From contig CAYQYP010000047.1 of assembly GCA_964421755.1 (NCBI GenBank), positions 1-7,180 on the forward strand: a DNA stretch of 7,180 nucleotides, in the 5' to 3' direction. The notes under the pieces were generated by a model that was not told the origin of the DNA, made no database searches, and saw nothing but the letters and a program-made list of their open reading frames with translations. Position numbers and translations under genes: made by a program. Below are positions 1 through 6,095 of the stretch, in pieces. Positions within the stretch are counted from its first letter, which is position 1. Each line of letters begins with the position of its first letter. Origin of the DNA: CAVUUN01 sp964421755 (GTDB lineage: Bacteria > Acidobacteriota > UBA6911 > RPQK01).

Positions 1-854
1 CGATAAGTGGTCGTCCCGGCCATGGGGTCATCCCGCCTGCTGAACACGATGACCTGGAGCTCGGGGGAGTACCACGACTCGTTGGTAACCACGATGGGTT
101 GTTCATTCCCGATCTGCCCGGCAGGGATTGTCACCGTGGTCCGCTTGCCCTCGACTTCCAGTCCTTCAATGATCTGCTTGCCGAGTTGTTCGGTCGCCCC
201 ATCCTCGTGGACTCCTCCGGCCATACTGAACTTGTACCGGGCGATGTGGGGGGCAGGAATTCCGGCGGTGCCGGCCACGACGGTACCTGGGCCAGTCGAT
301 TGGTGGATGAAGATATGCGGTCTGCCCCCGCCAGCCACCACGGCGTTTCCTACCGAATGGGTGGCCCCCGCTTCTTCCTCAATCACGACGTGCGACATTT
401 CAGGCAACCGGACTTTCTCCGCAGTCCGGCTGTCGGTGTGGAGCGTGTAGGTCATTCCGGTGGTCGGGTCGTTGATGGAAATCATCGTGACCTGCCCGGA
501 ATCATCACTGCTCGCACCTGCGGGCGGCGTGAAAGAGTACTCATGCCGGGTCCGTCCCTGGCCGTCCCGCGTGATCTCGGTGCTGTTCCGGCGCACGATG
601 CGGTTACCGTCGGCCAAGACCTGAACTGTCTCGGTGGTCGCCTGGGCCGAGTAAGGCGCCCCGGTCACCACCTTGATGTCCATTATGTGGTCAACAGTCG
701 CATTTGCGAACCCCGCAAAGGTCACAGCAACAGGCGGCTCAACAGCCAAGCCTTTCTCGATCTTCTTCGCCTTCCCGTCTTCGCCGGCGAGCACGGGCAC
801 CAGAATCAGCAAAGCGACGACTGTCAACACGATTGCGGCTGTTTTTCCATACAT
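1..854 (-). CDS. Secreted protein of unknown function, third gene of sigma/anti-sigma operon (partial, C-terminus off left edge)
   Basis: The minus-strand frame is open for 284 codons from ATG at 854 and leaves the window without a stop, so the C-terminus is missing. GGAG (862-865) sits 7 nt before the ATG. Residues 1-23 form a signal peptide or membrane anchor (MYGK, then hydrophobic AAIVLTVVALLILVPVLAG), so the product is probably exported. The mature part is beta-rich and low in Cys. It has 'YSAQATTETVQVLADGNRI' near residues 68-86, 'RDGQGRTRHE' at 96-105 and 'WYSPELQVIVFSRRDDP' at 261-277. I associate these motifs with a secreted family common in Acidobacteria and often found beside ECF sigma factors; no biochemical role is known to me. 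The gene starts 34 bp after the anti-sigma stop on the same strand, so it is probably co-transcribed and could be the effector or signal protein of that regulatory pair. The reading frame is secure; the function is not. Confidence 0.85.
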   Translation of the reverse strand, partial: MYGKTAAIVLTVVALLILVPVLAGEDGKAKKIEKGLAVEPPVAVTFAGFANATVDHIMDIKVVTGAPYSAQATTETVQVLADGNRIVRRNSTEITRDGQGRTRHEYSFTPPAGASSDDSGQVTMISINDPTTGMTYTLHTDSRTAEKVRLPEMSHVVIEEEAGATHSVGNAVVAGGGRPHIFIHQSTGPGTVVAGTAGIPAPHIARYKFSMAGGVHEDGATEQLGKQIIEGLEVEGKRTTVTIPAGQIGNEQPIVVTNESWYSPELQVIVFSRRDDPMAGTTTY

Positions 855-888
855 AGTCTGTCTCCAAGTTGGATGTGGTTTGTAATTT

Positions 889-1710
889 TCACTGCAGGAA
901 TCTGATCGCTCTCGTCAGGCCGTCCGGGCCTATGAGTAGATCTGCTTTGACCGGCCTGTTCAGTTGCCGTCGATCAACCCGAAGGCCAAATGAGGCCATG
1001 GTGCTTCTCGGCAGCTCGACTCTAACCAGCTGGAGTCCATAGTCTGACTCGGTTTCAAGGGGGATCATCGTGGGGATGAAGCCGGTCGACTCTCGGCTTT
1101 CGGCCGGTGCGGATGCCCGGTCGGGGCGAGCGGCTCGGGTGCCCCGACGCACCTGGCTTGCCACACGCTCAGGGCGTCGCACGGTCTGCGAGGGCCTCAC
1201 TTGCATCGGGGCAGGCTCGGTGCGCGCGAGATCCTCTTTCCTGGGCAACGCTGGCGAATCTCCTGCTTGACCAGTGAGGTGCGGCATACGGGCGACCGGC
1301 TGCTCCGAGTGACCCGGAGCCTGCGGCCCCGTGGTTGAGCGGCTCCACGCCAGGAGAACAAACCAGACGACAAGTCCGCATCCCAGGAGCAGGACAGCGG
1401 CCAAAGCCAGAGCCGGATGCCGCCCGGCACCCGCCTTGGGTACTTGCGCCGCGTCCGGTTCACAGAACCAGTTTTGGCCCCTGACTGATCGGAAGTCAGC
1501 CAGCAGAGACTGTTCTACGAGAGGAGACGTCTCTTCGGCTGCGTGCAACTTGCGCAGGCGGTCGAAAGCCAGGCCAAGCGCGCGTTCCTCCCGTAGCCGT
1601 TTGGAACACTCCCTGCAAGTTGCCGCGTGTCGTGACAACTCCTCGGAGTGCTCCGAGCCGCCCGTTCGCACCCAGTCGGTCACCTTGTTTCGAAACTCCC
1701 TGCATCTCAT
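889..1710 (-). CDS. Membrane anti-sigma factor with N-terminal zinc-binding HxxxCxxC domain
   Basis: This likely holds the adjacent ECF sigma factor inactive at the membrane. From ATG at 1710 the protein has 273 residues. Residues 1-60 are a zf-HC2/anti-sigma-like domain with H28-x3-C32-x2-C35. A single membrane segment lies at about 99-122 (LALAAVLLLG...VVWFVLLAW). A Pro/Arg/Ala-rich linker covers about 125-205, and a folded periplasmic tail 'LVRVELPRSTMASFGL ... LTRAIRFLQ' covers 226-273. Similar tails are common on acidobacterial anti-sigma proteins in my experience. The ATG overlaps the sigma stop as ATGA, and AAGGTG (1717-1722) lies 6 nt upstream. I therefore prefer it to the in-frame GTG at 1719, which would add three residues and fall inside that binding site. 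The overlap implies translational coupling and matched dosage of sigma and anti-sigma. Release could be by proteolysis or by a redox change at the zinc site; nothing here decides between them. Confidence 0.88.
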   Translation of the reverse strand: MRCREFRNKVTDWVRTGGSEHSEELSRHAATCRECSKRLREERALGLAFDRLRKLHAAEETSPLVEQSLLADFRSVRGQNWFCEPDAAQVPKAGAGRHPALALAAVLLLGCGLVVWFVLLAWSRSTTGPQAPGHSEQPVARMPHLTGQAGDSPALPRKEDLARTEPAPMQVRPSQTVRRPERVASQVRRGTRAARPDRASAPAESRESTGFIPTMIPLETESDYGLQLVRVELPRSTMASFGLRVDRRQLNRPVKADLLIGPDGLTRAIRFLQ

Positions 1711-2315
1711 GCCGGACACCTTCGTGATCTTGCCTTTGAGAATTCGAGACCCGGTTCTAGAGCCTTAAGCTTGCTGAGCAGCAGCGCCCTCGCGCGGTGA
1801 AGACGGGAACGCACGGTCCCTGAAGAGCAGCCGAGAAGCTTGGCCGTCTCCTCGTAGCTTCTCTCCTCCAGCTCGCAGAGGACGACGACCTCCCGGTAAT
1901 GAAGCGGCAGGCTCAGGACCGCACTTCGCACCTGACGCACGGTTTCCGATCGGTCCAGCTCCGAAAGCGGGTCCGAGCCGGCCGTTTGGTCGCTCGGCCG
2001 GCCCTTTTCCTGATCGTCGAGGGCGGTGACAAACACCCGCTCGGTTCTCAGCCGCCGAAGCAGGCAGTTGCGTGTGATCCCGAGAACGAAGGCCGCAAGC
2101 GACCCCTTCTCCGAGTCAAAGCGGTCGGACCTGTGAATGAGGGTTAGAAATGCCTCCTGCACGATATCGTCCGCCAGGCTTCGAGACCCGCTCATGTGCA
2201 GCGCGAACCGGAACACCTGGGCTTGCAGCCGAGAGTAGACAGTTCGGAAAGCGTCCTCGTCCCCTTCCCGAATCGCCCGCACCAGCTCAGAATCCGTAAC
2301 CGGCGTCTCTCCCAT
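1707..2315 (-). CDS. ECF-type RNA polymerase sigma factor (sigma-70 family)
   Basis: The protein directs RNA polymerase to a stress or envelope regulon and has 202 residues, typical for ECF sigma factors. Region 2 spans about residues 20-92, with the core-binding and -10 recognition helix around 'LADDIVQEAFLTLI' (48-60). Region 4 spans about 127-182, with 'LPLHYREVVVLCELEERSYE' leading into a helix-turn-helix 'ETAKLLGCSSGTVRSRLHRA' (156-175). Regions 1.1 and 3 are absent, as expected for ECF proteins. The ATG at 2315 is preceded by GAAGGT (2324-2329) at 8 nt. The gene is the first of a three-gene minus-strand operon, overlaps the anti-sigma gene by 4 bp, and is divergent from the beta-propeller gene at 2495. 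The short acidic linker between regions 2 and 4 (about 100-125) is unremarkable. Assignment to a precise ECF group needs a profile comparison. Confidence 0.95.
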   Translation of the reverse strand: MGETPVTDSELVRAIREGDEDAFRTVYSRLQAQVFRFALHMSGSRSLADDIVQEAFLTLIHRSDRFDSEKGSLAAFVLGITRNCLLRRLRTERVFVTALDDQEKGRPSDQTAGSDPLSELDRSETVRQVRSAVLSLPLHYREVVVLCELEERSYEETAKLLGCSSGTVRSRLHRARALLLSKLKALEPGLEFSKARSRRCPA

Positions 2316-2335
2316 TCACGAATACCTTCAGAGTT

Positions 2336-2364
2336 GTATTCGCTCGGGAAGCCCGGAAAGTTCC
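2336..2364 (-). promoter_or_regulatory. Possible sigma-E-like promoter for the sigma/anti-sigma operon
   Basis: On the minus strand GGAACTT (2364-2358) is identical to the classical ECF/sigma-E -35 element. It is followed after 16 nt by GAATAC (2341-2336), a weak match to a -10 element. Transcription would start near 2329, leaving a leader of about 14 nt that just contains the ribosome binding site. A match in this place would fit the common autoregulation of ECF operons. The -10 half is poor and the leader unusually short, so this is a suggestion only. Confidence 0.35.
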
Positions 2365-2418
2365 AGAAAGATGTGGACACGAGCGACGATCGCGCAAGGG
2401 GGAGATTTGAGCGCGGAC

Positions 2419-2475
2419 GTCTCTCTTGTCTCCTCGTCTCCCCGTCTTCTTGTTGTCTTCTTCGCCTCTTTTCGG
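2419..2475. repeat. Pyrimidine-rich low-complexity tract with 8-9 bp periodicity
   Basis: The plus strand is almost all C and T over roughly 57 bp, with GTCTC/GTCTTC words recurring every 8-9 bp (for example TCCTCGTCTCCCCGTCTTC). The minus strand reads as repeats of the GGGGAGAC / GAGGAGAC type. The tract lies between the divergent sigma operon and the beta-propeller gene. It could be plain slippage-generated low complexity or could affect DNA shape; no protein-coding role is likely. Confidence 0.6.
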
Positions 2476-2494
2476 TAAGGTTCCCAGCACGGAA

Positions 2495-3667
2495 ATGCGA
2501 GTCGCTTATTTGTCAGGGGGACGGCTTTTCGTGAAAGACGAATCCAGTCCCGCGCGCGAAATCGAGAGTGCTTTTGGCCAGGAATTGGTACGAAGCGCCG
2601 TGCAGGTGGCTCAGAAACGCGAGTGGAAAACCAAAGGCACCGGCGCGCTCTTCATGTCCGGAGGAATGCTGTGGGGGATCGACGAACGGGAGCAGCAGCT
2701 TCGAAACATCCGGATCACCGGGATGTCGCTGGCCCCCGGAACCAGCCGCCTCTTCCTGGCGCTGCACGCCCCGCCGGTTGGGGCGCTCCTCGTTCATGAC
2801 CTCTGCTCAGGAACTGAGAAGCGTGTCCTGCATCGAGAGCGCTTCGAATGCATCGACTTGGCGCATCACACCGACGAGCCCTGGCTTGCGTGTTCCCTCC
2901 GTTTCCAGAACGGGACGGCGAACATCGGGTTCCTGACCGAGGACGCCTCGGACATGAGCGAAGTGACCGAGGGCGACTCGATCGACGAAGCACCTTCCTG
3001 GGTCCCTGGTACGTCGCGAGTCGTCTATCAGAGCGCGGGAGTTGCCCGGAACACGGAGGGCTTTCCCGTGGGGACTGGCCCCTTCTCGGTCATGAGCCTC
3101 GATCTGGACAGCGGAGACATGGAAGTCTTGCTCCAGGACGACCGGTACGATTACCTGACCGCCCGCAAAACGCGCGCGGGCGACCTTCTTTTCATTCGCC
3201 GGCCCTACGAACAGTTCCACCGGCCATCGGTGCTCCGGACGGTCAGCGACGTGGTCCTCCTCCCGTTTCGCCTGCTTCGCGCCCTCCTTGCTTACCTGAA
3301 TTTCTTTTCTTTGACCTACTCCCGAAAGCCTCTCACAACGGCCGGCGGGCCGAAGCTGGAGGGCGCCGATTTGCGGGAGCTCATCGTCCGTGGACGCCGG
3401 GTCGAGGCAGCCAGGCACCTGCGTGAAACCCGGGATGCCGATCGCGCCCTTGTCCCCCGGACATGGGAGCTCCGCCGGCGCAAGCCTGACGGAACCGAGG
3501 AATGCCTGGCGAAAAGCGTTCTGTGTTTTGATCTCGCCCCCGACGATTCCGTTGTTTACAGCAACGGGACGACCATCTTCCGATTGAGTGCCGACGGGAA
3601 AAGCTCCCGAGTCGTCACCGCCTCCCTGGTCGAATCAATCCTGGTCATCGAGGATGTATTAAGATAG
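2495..3667 (+). CDS. Uncharacterised PD40/TolB-like beta-propeller protein with internal hydrophobic segment
   Basis: A 390-residue protein with no signal peptide on the chosen start. I prefer ATG at 2495 (MRVAYLSGGRLFVKD): that sequence begins a propeller-type strand, and the 23 upstream codons back to a TTG at 2426 are only the pyrimidine-rich tract. The ribosome binding site is weak (AAGG at 2477-2480). Repeated strand motifs support a beta-propeller: 'SLAPGTSRLFLAL' near 78-90, the PD40-like 'DEAPSWVPGTSRVVYQSAG' at 164-182, and 'DLAPDDSVVYSNGTTIFRL' at 346-364. Between blades, about 246-277 is an unusual hydrophobic/amphipathic stretch (LLPFRLLRALLAYLNFFSL) followed by 'KPLTTAGGP'. It may be a membrane-associating hairpin or an oligomer contact. 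Residues 288-310 (LRELIVRGRRVEAARHLRE) look helical. I do not know a function. The gene is divergent from the sigma operon and 68 bp upstream of the next plus-strand gene. Confidence 0.8.
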   Translation: MRVAYLSGGRLFVKDESSPAREIESAFGQELVRSAVQVAQKREWKTKGTGALFMSGGMLWGIDEREQQLRNIRITGMSLAPGTSRLFLALHAPPVGALLVHDLCSGTEKRVLHRERFECIDLAHHTDEPWLACSLRFQNGTANIGFLTEDASDMSEVTEGDSIDEAPSWVPGTSRVVYQSAGVARNTEGFPVGTGPFSVMSLDLDSGDMEVLLQDDRYDYLTARKTRAGDLLFIRRPYEQFHRPSVLRTVSDVVLLPFRLLRALLAYLNFFSLTYSRKPLTTAGGPKLEGADLRELIVRGRRVEAARHLRETRDADRALVPRTWELRRRKPDGTEECLAKSVLCFDLAPDDSVVYSNGTTIFRLSADGKSSRVVTASLVESILVIEDVLR

Positions 3668-3723
3668 AGACCAACGTCTCGATTAGCACTCTCTAGTCGG
3701 GCCCACCGTCCGCGGATAAAGCG

Positions 3724-3730
3724 AGGAGGT
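3724..3730 (+). promoter_or_regulatory. Strong ribosome binding site fixing the start at 3736
   Basis: AGGAGGT lies 5 nt before ATG at 3736. It is the closest match to the anti-Shine-Dalgarno sequence in the window and is much stronger than that of the gene upstream, suggesting independent and efficient translation of the downstream protein. Confidence 0.75.
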
Positions 3731-3735
3731 CGGAG

Positions 3736-4314
3736 ATGATCTACCTTCAGATAGTCGATTTGATCAAGCGCGACCCTGAGAAGCTAGCGTTGCATTGGTC
3801 CGAGCACATCCGTAGGGCCGAGGTGACAAGAACTTACCGCTCACTGTCGGTCGACCAGCTTGTTTCCCGTCATACACTAGTGTTCCAAAACCTGGCTCTT
3901 TGGCTTCAGCAGTCGCTGACCCGCGCCGACTTGAGCCGGTTTTTCCAGGATCTCGGCGCCGAGCGATATCGTGAAAGATTCCCGCTGTGCGAAGTTAATT
4001 ACGCTCTCCTGACGGCAAAACGCGATTTCTGGGAGCTCATTCGCTCACAGGGCTTGCTTGACAGCGCCCTCGAGTTCTATCAGGCGATGGAGCTTATGGC
4101 ATCTATCGACCACTTCTTCGATCTCGGGAATTTTTACATTATCCGGGGCTACCTGCAGAGCGTCCAGAAAGAGTTGGCACGGTCCGGAGTCTTGCCTGAA
4201 TCCCGCGTGACGGACGTCCTGGTCGTTGCGGATCCGGTCATGCATCCGCCCGATCCGCTCCACGAACCGGTAAAGCATCGAGGGGCCAAGCGAAGCGCGC
4301 GGGCAATGGAATGA
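3736..4314 (+). CDS. Stand-alone RsbRD-N-terminal-domain-like sensory protein
   Basis: A 192-residue, mostly helical, soluble protein. Helix-rich blocks 'DPEKLALHWSEHIRRAE' (13-29), 'LVFQNLALWLQQSL' (48-61), 'LGAERYRERFPLCEVNYALL' (73-92), 'FWELIRSQGLLDSALEFYQA' (98-117) and 'FFDLGNFYIIRGY' (127-139) follow the pattern of the RsbT co-antagonist N-terminal domain (PF14361), a globin-like sensor module usually fused to a STAS domain or histidine kinase. Here nothing follows except about 50 polar residues ending in a basic stretch (HRGAKRSARA), so the usual output domain is absent. It may pass its signal through a partner, or be a shed sensor domain. It lies 68 bp after the propeller gene with its own strong ribosome binding site, and converges on the PurF-like gene 70 bp downstream. 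The reading frame is secure; the family call is by pattern only. A small 5-bp hairpin (3667-3680) begins at the upstream stop codon and lacks a T-run. Confidence 0.8.
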   Translation: MIYLQIVDLIKRDPEKLALHWSEHIRRAEVTRTYRSLSVDQLVSRHTLVFQNLALWLQQSLTRADLSRFFQDLGAERYRERFPLCEVNYALLTAKRDFWELIRSQGLLDSALEFYQAMELMASIDHFFDLGNFYIIRGYLQSVQKELARSGVLPESRVTDVLVVADPVMHPPDPLHEPVKHRGAKRSARAME

Positions 4315-4384
4315 ACCACAGGGCCCCGACTTGAAGCCCCGTAGCTCACATTCCCTGTCGGGCATACCGAGTTGGAAGTCTGAC

Positions 4385-5818
4385 CTAAGGGCGGCCCAGC
4401 TGGACGAACTGGCCGGATGGGTCGCAACCTGACCAGCAATACGTGCACAGCTTGTCTGGCGACAGTCCAATTGCCTGGATCATGTCCTTGAGCGTCTGGT
4501 ACTTGAGGCTGGTGACGCCCAGCCGGGTTGCTATTCGGTCCACCATCGCGTTGTAATCGGCAGAGCCTTCATCGGTGTAGTGAGCCAATCGCGCGGCGTC
4601 GTGTCCCTCGAGCTCTTTAATGGCCCGCCGGGCCGCCAGATCCATCTCCGACCGGGACCGCGAGAAATTGAGGAACGGGCAGCCGAAAACCAGCGGAGGA
4701 CACGCCGGTCGCATGTGGACTTCCTTCGCCCCGTACTCGTACAAACGTCTGATCGTGTCTTTGAGCTGCGTGCCGCGGACGATGGAGTCCTCGCAAAAGA
4801 GCAACCGCTTTCCGCCGATGATCTCCTTGATGGGGATCAACTTCATGCTTGCGACCAGTTCGCGGGTGGCTTGGATCGGGGGCATAAAACTGCGCGGCCA
4901 GGTCGGAGTGTACTTGACGAACGGCCGACGGTACGGGATGCCCGACTCGCTGGCGTATCCGAGCCCGTGACCCACTCCCGAATCGGGGATGCCCGCGATC
5001 ATGTCGACCGAAACGTTGTCATTTCGGGCCAGAACCGCTCCGCAGCGGTTTCGAGCTTCTTCGACATTGATCCCTTCGTATGTCGAGGAGGGGTAACCGT
5101 AGTAAATCCAGAGAAACGCGCAAATGCTGGTTGTCTTTCCCGGGGCCACTCTCTGTTCAACGCCGTTCTGCGAGATGAAAACCACCTCGCCCGGCCCGAG
5201 CTCGCGCTCGATCTCGTATCCCAGGTTGGGGAACGCGGTTGTTTCGAAGCTGACCGCGCAGGCACCGCTTTTCCGTCCGATGATCACCGGTGTCTTGCCG
5301 AACCGGTCTCGCGCCGCGTAAATGCCGTTCCGGGTGAGCAGAAGCAGCGAACAGGAACCTTTGATGGCCGCTTGAGCCCTGGCGATCCCTTCCTCGAAGC
5401 TGGCGGCCGCATTGATCAGGGTGGCGACCAGCTCGGTTGGATTCAATTCACCGCCGCTCATTTCGGAAAAGTGAATTTGCTTTTGCTCGTATGCCGCCCG
5501 GACAAGCTCTTCTGAGTTCTTGATGGCCCCAAGCGTGACGATGCAATAGACGCCAAGGTGCGAGCCGATAATAAGCGGCTGGTCTTCGTAGTCGCTGATG
5601 ACCCCGATTCCCATGCGACCGCTCATCGATCCGACCTCGTCCTGAAACTTGCTTCGGAAAGGCGAGTCGCTGATATCGTGGATTGTCCTCTGAATGCCCG
5701 ATTCGGCCTGGACCGCCAAGCCGCCGCGGCGAGTGCCGAGGTGGGAATGGTAATCCGTGCCATAGAAGAGATCGCGCACACAATCTTCCTGCGAAACCAC
5801 GCCAAAGAAACCACTCAT
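4385..5818 (-). CDS. PurF-like phosphoribosyltransferase paralogue with degenerate glutaminase domain
   Basis: A 477-residue protein collinear with amidophosphoribosyltransferase, which makes phosphoribosylamine from PRPP and glutamine in purine synthesis. Family features kept: four cysteines in the places of the PurF Fe-S ligands (C233 in SICAFLW, C380, C458 and C461 in LCTYCWSGC), 'IPDSGVGHGLGYASESGIPY' (277-296), 'KLIPIKEIIGGKR' (326-338) and the PRPP loop 'CEDSIVRGT' (342-350). Glutaminase features lost: the nucleophile after Met is Ser2 (MSGFFG, not MCG); the GHxRYsTxG block is shortened to 'GIGVISDYEDQPL'; HNG is 'TLG' (95-97); the DTE aspartate is Pro127. The PRPP-proximal 'RxxGRTFIxP' also differs (PTWPRSFMPP). 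The ATG at 5818 is chosen because the family N-terminus begins there; GAGGAG lies 12 nt upstream. In-frame extension to 6232 would overlap the divergent gene. It is probably not the housekeeping PurF; it may use free ammonia or a partner, or act on another PRPP reaction. The gene stands alone, with no purine neighbours. Confidence 0.93.
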   Translation of the reverse strand: MSGFFGVVSQEDCVRDLFYGTDYHSHLGTRRGGLAVQAESGIQRTIHDISDSPFRSKFQDEVGSMSGRMGIGVISDYEDQPLIIGSHLGVYCIVTLGAIKNSEELVRAAYEQKQIHFSEMSGGELNPTELVATLINAAASFEEGIARAQAAIKGSCSLLLLTRNGIYAARDRFGKTPVIIGRKSGACAVSFETTAFPNLGYEIERELGPGEVVFISQNGVEQRVAPGKTTSICAFLWIYYGYPSSTYEGINVEEARNRCGAVLARNDNVSVDMIAGIPDSGVGHGLGYASESGIPYRRPFVKYTPTWPRSFMPPIQATRELVASMKLIPIKEIIGGKRLLFCEDSIVRGTQLKDTIRRLYEYGAKEVHMRPACPPLVFGCPFLNFSRSRSEMDLAARRAIKELEGHDAARLAHYTDEGSADYNAMVDRIATRLGVTSLKYQTLKDMIQAIGLSPDKLCTYCWSGCDPSGQFVQLGRP

Positions 5819-5931
5819 AGCTTTCTCGCACTCCTCGGTTTTGGGCAGCCCATGCCCCGACGTTCCGATAGGGTACCAGACCGGCGTTACACGGGGGAGA
5901 GTGAATTTTCTGCTCGGCGGGGAGATGGCTG

Positions 5932-6026
5932 CCGACCCTAAGGACAGCAAGGACGGCAAGGACAGCAAGGACATGCAGCAAGCATTGCGGCTTTGTCGTT
6001 GGTGTCGTTGAAGTCCTTGGGGTCGG
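5932..6026. repeat. 9-bp tandem repeats (AAGGACAGC type) arranged as an inverted repeat
   Basis: Four near-identical 9-mers (AAGGACAGC, AAGGACGGC, AAGGACAGC, AAGGACATG) run from 5940 to 5975. The segment 5932-5963 matches the reverse complement of 5995-6026 at 25 of 32 positions with no gap. The outer 14 (CCGACCCTAAGGAC against GTCCTTGGGGTCGG) have one G-T pair only. The mismatches recur with the 9-bp phase. It lies in the 277-bp region between the divergent PurF-like and DUF1080 genes. A cruciform, an RNA hairpin in the 5' leader, or simple repeat expansion are all possible. Confidence 0.7.
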
Positions 6027-6083
6027 AAATCAGTTTTGCACAACCGGCCTCGGCCACAGAAGCTATACTGTGTGCTCAAGCAA

Positions 6084-6089
6084 AAGGAG
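6084..6089 (+). promoter_or_regulatory. Ribosome binding site deciding the start of the DUF1080 gene
   Basis: AAGGAG abuts the ATG at 6090 directly but lies 6 nt before the ATG at 6096, which makes 6096 the better start. A TATACT hexamer at 6064-6069 could be the -10 element for this gene, but the only TTGCAC-type -35 (6036-6041) is 22 nt away, too far for a normal promoter. Confidence 0.6.
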
Positions 6090-6095
6090 ATGACG

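Noticed and set aside
99..905. Long plus-strand open frame opposite the secreted-protein gene
   Set aside because: It lies antisense to a frame with a signal peptide, ribosome binding site and recognisable motifs; its own translation is Arg/His/Gly-rich with no domain.
2426..2494. TTG-started extension of the propeller protein resembling a signal peptide (PVFLLSSSPLFG)
   Set aside because: The hydrophobic look comes from translating the pyrimidine-rich tract; the Met at 2495 begins a plausible strand.
4325..4362. CCCGAC/GTCGGG inverted repeat between the convergent genes as a terminator
   Set aside because: The stem is only 6 bp with a 26-nt loop and no T-run, so chance is a fair explanation.
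4580..5515. Plus-strand open frame of 311 codons inside the PurF-like gene
   Set aside because: Antisense shadow of a clear enzyme family in high-GC DNA; no start signal and no recognisable domain.
5843..5857. Short hairpin upstream of the PurF-like start as a riboswitch
   Set aside because: It is a 5-bp stem with a 5-nt loop and no purine, PRPP or ppGpp aptamer features that I can recognise.
5940..5975. CRISPR-like or peptide-repeat reading of the 9-bp array (KDSKDG or CPCCPC)
   Set aside because: The units are 9 bp with no spacers, and both possible peptides are short and stop quickly.
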